From Treponema sp. (GTDB lineage: Bacteria > Spirochaetota > Spirochaetia > Treponematales > Treponemataceae), in the NCBI GenBank assembly GCA_017453705.1, contig JAFTEK010000282.1, positions 1-7,732 of the forward strand: a stretch of DNA of 7,732 nucleotides. Reading direction: 5' to 3'. The notes under the pieces are model-generated. The model searched no databases, was not told where the DNA came from, and saw nothing but the letters and a program-made list of their open reading frames with translations. The position numbers were made by a program, and so were the translations under genes. Of the stretch, positions 5,136 through 7,732 are shown in pieces (the stretch's first letter is position 1; each line of letters opens with the position of its first letter).

Positions 5136-5876
5136 ATGCCAGAAAAAAAAATAGGTATAATCGGTGCGATGGAAGTGGAAGTAAAAGCTCTCCGCTCATT
5201 CCTTTTGGACACTAAAGAAAGCGTATTGGGAAATTTGACCTTTTTTGAAGGAACCCTTGACGGTGTTAGCGTTGTAATAGTCCGCTCAGGTGTGGGCAAG
5301 GTGAATGCCGCCCTCTGCGCACAGAGGCTGGCCCTGCAGTTTGGGGTAACTTGCGTCATAAATACAGGAATCGCGGGTGCAATGGCAAAGGGGCTTAGGG
5401 TGCTGGACTTTGTGGCTTCTACTGACGCACTTTATCATGACATGGATGCAACCGGATTCGGATACAAGAAAACAGAGGTTCCTCAGATGGAGTGCTCGGA
5501 CTTTCTCGCTGACAAGACAATGATTCAGGCTGCACAGAAAGCATTTTCTTTACTCCCGGAGGCACAAGGTCACAAGCTTATAACTGGCCGCATTGCATCG
5601 GGAGACCAGTTTATCAGTGACAAGGTTATTAAAGAGCAGATAAAAGATTGCTGTGATCCGGCCTGTGTGGAAATGGAAGGGGCAGCCATTGCACATGCCT
5701 GTTATCTGAACAAGATTCCTTTTGTCATTATCCGTTGCATGAGCGACATGGCAGATGACACCGGCGAGAATACATATTCGTTCAACGAGGAGGCTGCGGC
5801 AAACCTGAGCGCGGCACTTGTCAGGAAAATGCTTAGCAGCATGATGCTTAGCAGCATGATGCTTAGCAGCATATAG
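5136..5876 (+). CDS. mtnN: 5'-methylthioadenosine/S-adenosylhomocysteine nucleosidase
   Basis: This 246-residue cytoplasmic enzyme hydrolyses methylthioadenosine and S-adenosylhomocysteine to adenine and the thio-ribose, relieving product inhibition of methylation and feeding methionine salvage. All family blocks are present: GAMEVEV with E13, SGVGKVNAA, NTGIAG, YHDMDATGFGY, ASGDQFI, VEMEGAAIAH with E181, and RCMSDMAD with D204. E13, E181 and D204 correspond to catalytic E12, E174 and D197 of E. coli. The ATG follows AAGGAG (5122-5127) by 8 nt, and that site overlaps the yhbY stop, so the two are probably co-transcribed and perhaps translationally coupled. Oddity: after the normal C-terminus (LVRKML), the protein repeats MLSSM units encoded by a 15-bp tandem repeat. 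The TAG stop directly abuts the next gene in the same frame. Confidence 0.97.
   Translation: MPEKKIGIIGAMEVEVKALRSFLLDTKESVLGNLTFFEGTLDGVSVVIVRSGVGKVNAALCAQRLALQFGVTCVINTGIAGAMAKGLRVLDFVASTDALYHDMDATGFGYKKTEVPQMECSDFLADKTMIQAAQKAFSLLPEAQGHKLITGRIASGDQFISDKVIKEQIKDCCDPACVEMEGAAIAHACYLNKIPFVIIRCMSDMADDTGENTYSFNEEAAANLSAALVRKMLSSMMLSSMMLSSI
5829..5873 (+). repeat. Three in-frame 15-bp tandem repeats at the mtnN 3' end
   Basis: Units lie at 5829-5843, 5844-5858 and 5859-5873. The first two are identical; the third differs only in its last base (A for G). Each encodes MLSSM (last unit MLSSI). Within each unit ATGCT and AGCAT form a 5-bp inverted repeat around TAGC. The unit length is a multiple of three, so copy-number changes keep the frame. 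The array ends just before the mtnN TAG and the next start codon, and occupies the place where a ribosome-binding site for the glycosidase gene would be expected. Confidence 0.95.
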
Positions 5877-7732
5877 ATGATTATGAGGACGCTATTTAAC
5901 TCTGACTGGCAGTTCGCCAAGCTCCACATCGAGAACAAGACCGGAGGAGATGGTTCTCCCATCTTTTACAGACCAGACGATTTTTATCCCAAGTCCGCAG
6001 AACTGGACTATACCCCTGTCCGTCTGCCGCATGACTACATGATTTGTCAGGTTGGCGACCTGTACGAGAACTCTGTCGGATTCTACCGCAAGCAGTTCAC
6101 GCTTGAGGATTTGGCGGAAAGGACTGCCATAAGATTTGAAGGCGTATACATGAACTGCGCTATCTGGGTAAATGGGAAAAAGGCCTTTGAGTGGAAATAC
6201 GGATATAGTGCGTTTGAGGCGGATATAACTCCTTTTGTCAAAGAAGGCGATAATCTGTTGGAGCTGATTTGCGTCTACCAGTCCCCTAATACCCGCTGGT
6301 ACTCAGGGGCGGGGATATACCGCGATGTATATCTTGAGCAAAGTTCTCTGCCTTTCCTGGTAAACGACGGTATATACTTCAGTGCAAAAAAAATAAAGGG
6401 AAGCTCATACAGAGGTGCGGTCTCCTGTGAAATCGCAGTGGAAAACGGGTTTTCTTCCAGCCAGCTTCCAGCAAACTATACATTGAGCTACAGCTTGCAA
6501 GAGAAGTGCAGCGGCAAAGAGATATGGGATGCATCCGTGGGGCAGGGGGGAATAATACCTGTCTATGGGAAAGAGCTTTCCGATTACATGCAATCAGTAA
6601 GCGGAGTCTCTGGTTATGCCATACTGAGAAATACCATCGAATTCGATGTAGGTAATGTTTGTGAGTGGGAACCGGATTCTCCAAGCTTATACACTCTGAC
6701 CGTGCGTCTGGTCAAAGACGGCGAAAATATGGACAGCATATCACAGGATATCGGATTCAGGGATGTTGTGATGGATGCTGACAAAGGACTCTTGCTTAAT
6801 GGAAAGCCATTTAAAATCAACGGGGTATGCGGCCATCACGACCTTGGAGCACTCGGAGCGGCCTTTGACATCGAGGCCGTCAGACGCAAGGCTCTTATTA
6901 TGAAGCGGATGGGATGCAACGCAGTCCGTACATCGCACAATCCTGTTCCGCCTGCATATCTGAGCTTGATGGATGAGATGGGCTTTCTTGTGGACAGCGA
7001 GGGATTTGATATGTGGCAGATGCATAAGACCGCTTATGACTATGCCGCATACTTTGACGACTGGCACGAGAGGGATGTAGCGTCATGGGTTCGCCAGGCT
7101 CGCAACCACCCATCTGTATTCATGTGGAGCCTAGGCAATGAGATTTACGATACTCATCAGCCGACTGGCCCATCCCTGACCCAGGAGCTAAAAAAGCAGG
7201 TCAGACGCTGGGATCCTGACGGGAATGCCGCTGTCACGATTGGCTCCAACTTCATGGCCGGGGAAGGTGCGCAGGAGTGTGCGAAATTCTTGGATGCTGC
7301 GGGATACAATTATCTGGAGCGTCTGTTTGAGGGGCATCATACCAAATATCCCGACTGGAAAATTTACGGCAGCGAGACTTCTTCCACAGTGCAGAGTAGG
7401 GGGGTATATCATTTCCCTCTTTCCCGCCGCTTGCTTACCCACGAGGACTTGCAATGCTCCACATTGGGCAACTGCACGACAAACTGGGGTGCTGCAAACA
7501 GTTCTTTTGTTGTGACGGCTTACCGTGACCGCCCGTATACTCTCGGACAGTTCATCTGGACTGGCTGGGACTATATAGGAGAGCCGACTCCCTATCAGAC
7601 CAAGAACTCATACTTTGGTCAGGTGGACACTGCTGGCTTTGCAAAAGATACATTCTATGTCTACAAGGCAGGTTGGACAGATTACAAGAAGGAGCCTTTT
7701 GTCCGCATTAGTCCTTATTGGGATTTCAATGA
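5877..7732 (+). CDS. Glycoside hydrolase family 2 enzyme, beta-galactosidase-like (3' end missing)
   Basis: The frame stays open to the window edge: 618 full codons are seen. The N-terminal sugar-binding jelly-roll domain (about 1-155) shows LPHD at 50-53 and the family motif WYSGAGIYR at 141-149. An Ig-like domain follows (about 160-290), then the TIM barrel with NGVCGHHD (315-322) and RTSHNP (351-356). The acid/base is E422 in GNE; the nucleophile is E500 in YGSETSS. Both catalytic residues are present, so it should be active on beta-galactosides, though beta-glucuronide or other beta-glycoside specificity cannot be excluded. There is no signal peptide, so it acts on imported sugars. The first ATG (5877) abuts the mtnN TAG; a second ATG is at 5883. 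Neither has a Shine-Dalgarno, so translation may depend on coupling to mtnN. Confidence 0.93.
   Translation, partial: MIMRTLFNSDWQFAKLHIENKTGGDGSPIFYRPDDFYPKSAELDYTPVRLPHDYMICQVGDLYENSVGFYRKQFTLEDLAERTAIRFEGVYMNCAIWVNGKKAFEWKYGYSAFEADITPFVKEGDNLLELICVYQSPNTRWYSGAGIYRDVYLEQSSLPFLVNDGIYFSAKKIKGSSYRGAVSCEIAVENGFSSSQLPANYTLSYSLQEKCSGKEIWDASVGQGGIIPVYGKELSDYMQSVSGVSGYAILRNTIEFDVGNVCEWEPDSPSLYTLTVRLVKDGENMDSISQDIGFRDVVMDADKGLLLNGKPFKINGVCGHHDLGALGAAFDIEAVRRKALIMKRMGCNAVRTSHNPVPPAYLSLMDEMGFLVDSEGFDMWQMHKTAYDYAAYFDDWHERDVASWVRQARNHPSVFMWSLGNEIYDTHQPTGPSLTQELKKQVRRWDPDGNAAVTIGSNFMAGEGAQECAKFLDAAGYNYLERLFEGHHTKYPDWKIYGSETSSTVQSRGVYHFPLSRRLLTHEDLQCSTLGNCTTNWGAANSSFVVTAYRDRPYTLGQFIWTGWDYIGEPTPYQTKNSYFGQVDTAGFAKDTFYVYKAGWTDYKKEPFVRISPYWDFN

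Noticed and set aside
7225..7515. Plus-strand open frame of 96 codons inside the glycosidase gene
   Set aside because: It lies wholly in another frame of the GH2 gene, across its catalytic region, and lacks a ribosome-binding site.

Overview
The window most resembles the chromosome of a Treponema-like spirochaete of moderate G+C. This rests on two long proteins (1164-2930 and 3107-4636) that look like spirochaete-restricted conserved hypotheticals, plus the surrounding housekeeping and sugar genes. It is an impression from protein character, not a database result. I see no phage, transposon, CRISPR or RNA gene.

Layout: a 22-bp tandem repeat array ends in a perfect hairpin (1-93). A strong sigma70-type promoter then drives ilvN, the acetolactate synthase regulatory subunit (175-669). 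ilvN converges with a small unknown gene on the minus strand (672-1115), with two bases between the stop codons. That gene diverges, across only 48 bp, from a gene for an exported protein with a zinc-metallopeptidase signature (1164-2930). A GC-rich intergenic segment with imperfect repeats (2933-3070) leads to the promoter of a large helical cytoplasmic protein of unknown function (3107-4636). After a long-arm inverted repeat comes a three-gene cluster, yhbY, mtnN and a GH2 glycosidase. The last gene is cut by the window end.

The cluster couples a ribosome-associated RNA-binding protein, a nucleosidase that clears S-adenosylhomocysteine and methylthioadenosine, and a cytoplasmic beta-galactosidase-type enzyme. 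The spacing (12 nt, then 0 nt) supports co-transcription, but no common pathway is evident. mtnN and the glycosidase gene lie in the same reading frame, separated only by one TAG codon, and mtnN ends in three in-frame 15-bp repeats.

The most notable pattern is regulatory. Three plus-strand genes (1164, 3107, 4803), and possibly the minus-strand gene at 1115, have no Shine-Dalgarno sequence and carry a -10-like hexamer 7-8 nt before the ATG. This suggests leaderless or near-leaderless mRNAs. ilvN and mtnN, by contrast, have clear Shine-Dalgarno sequences. I do not see a convincing new multi-gene defence or mobile system here.
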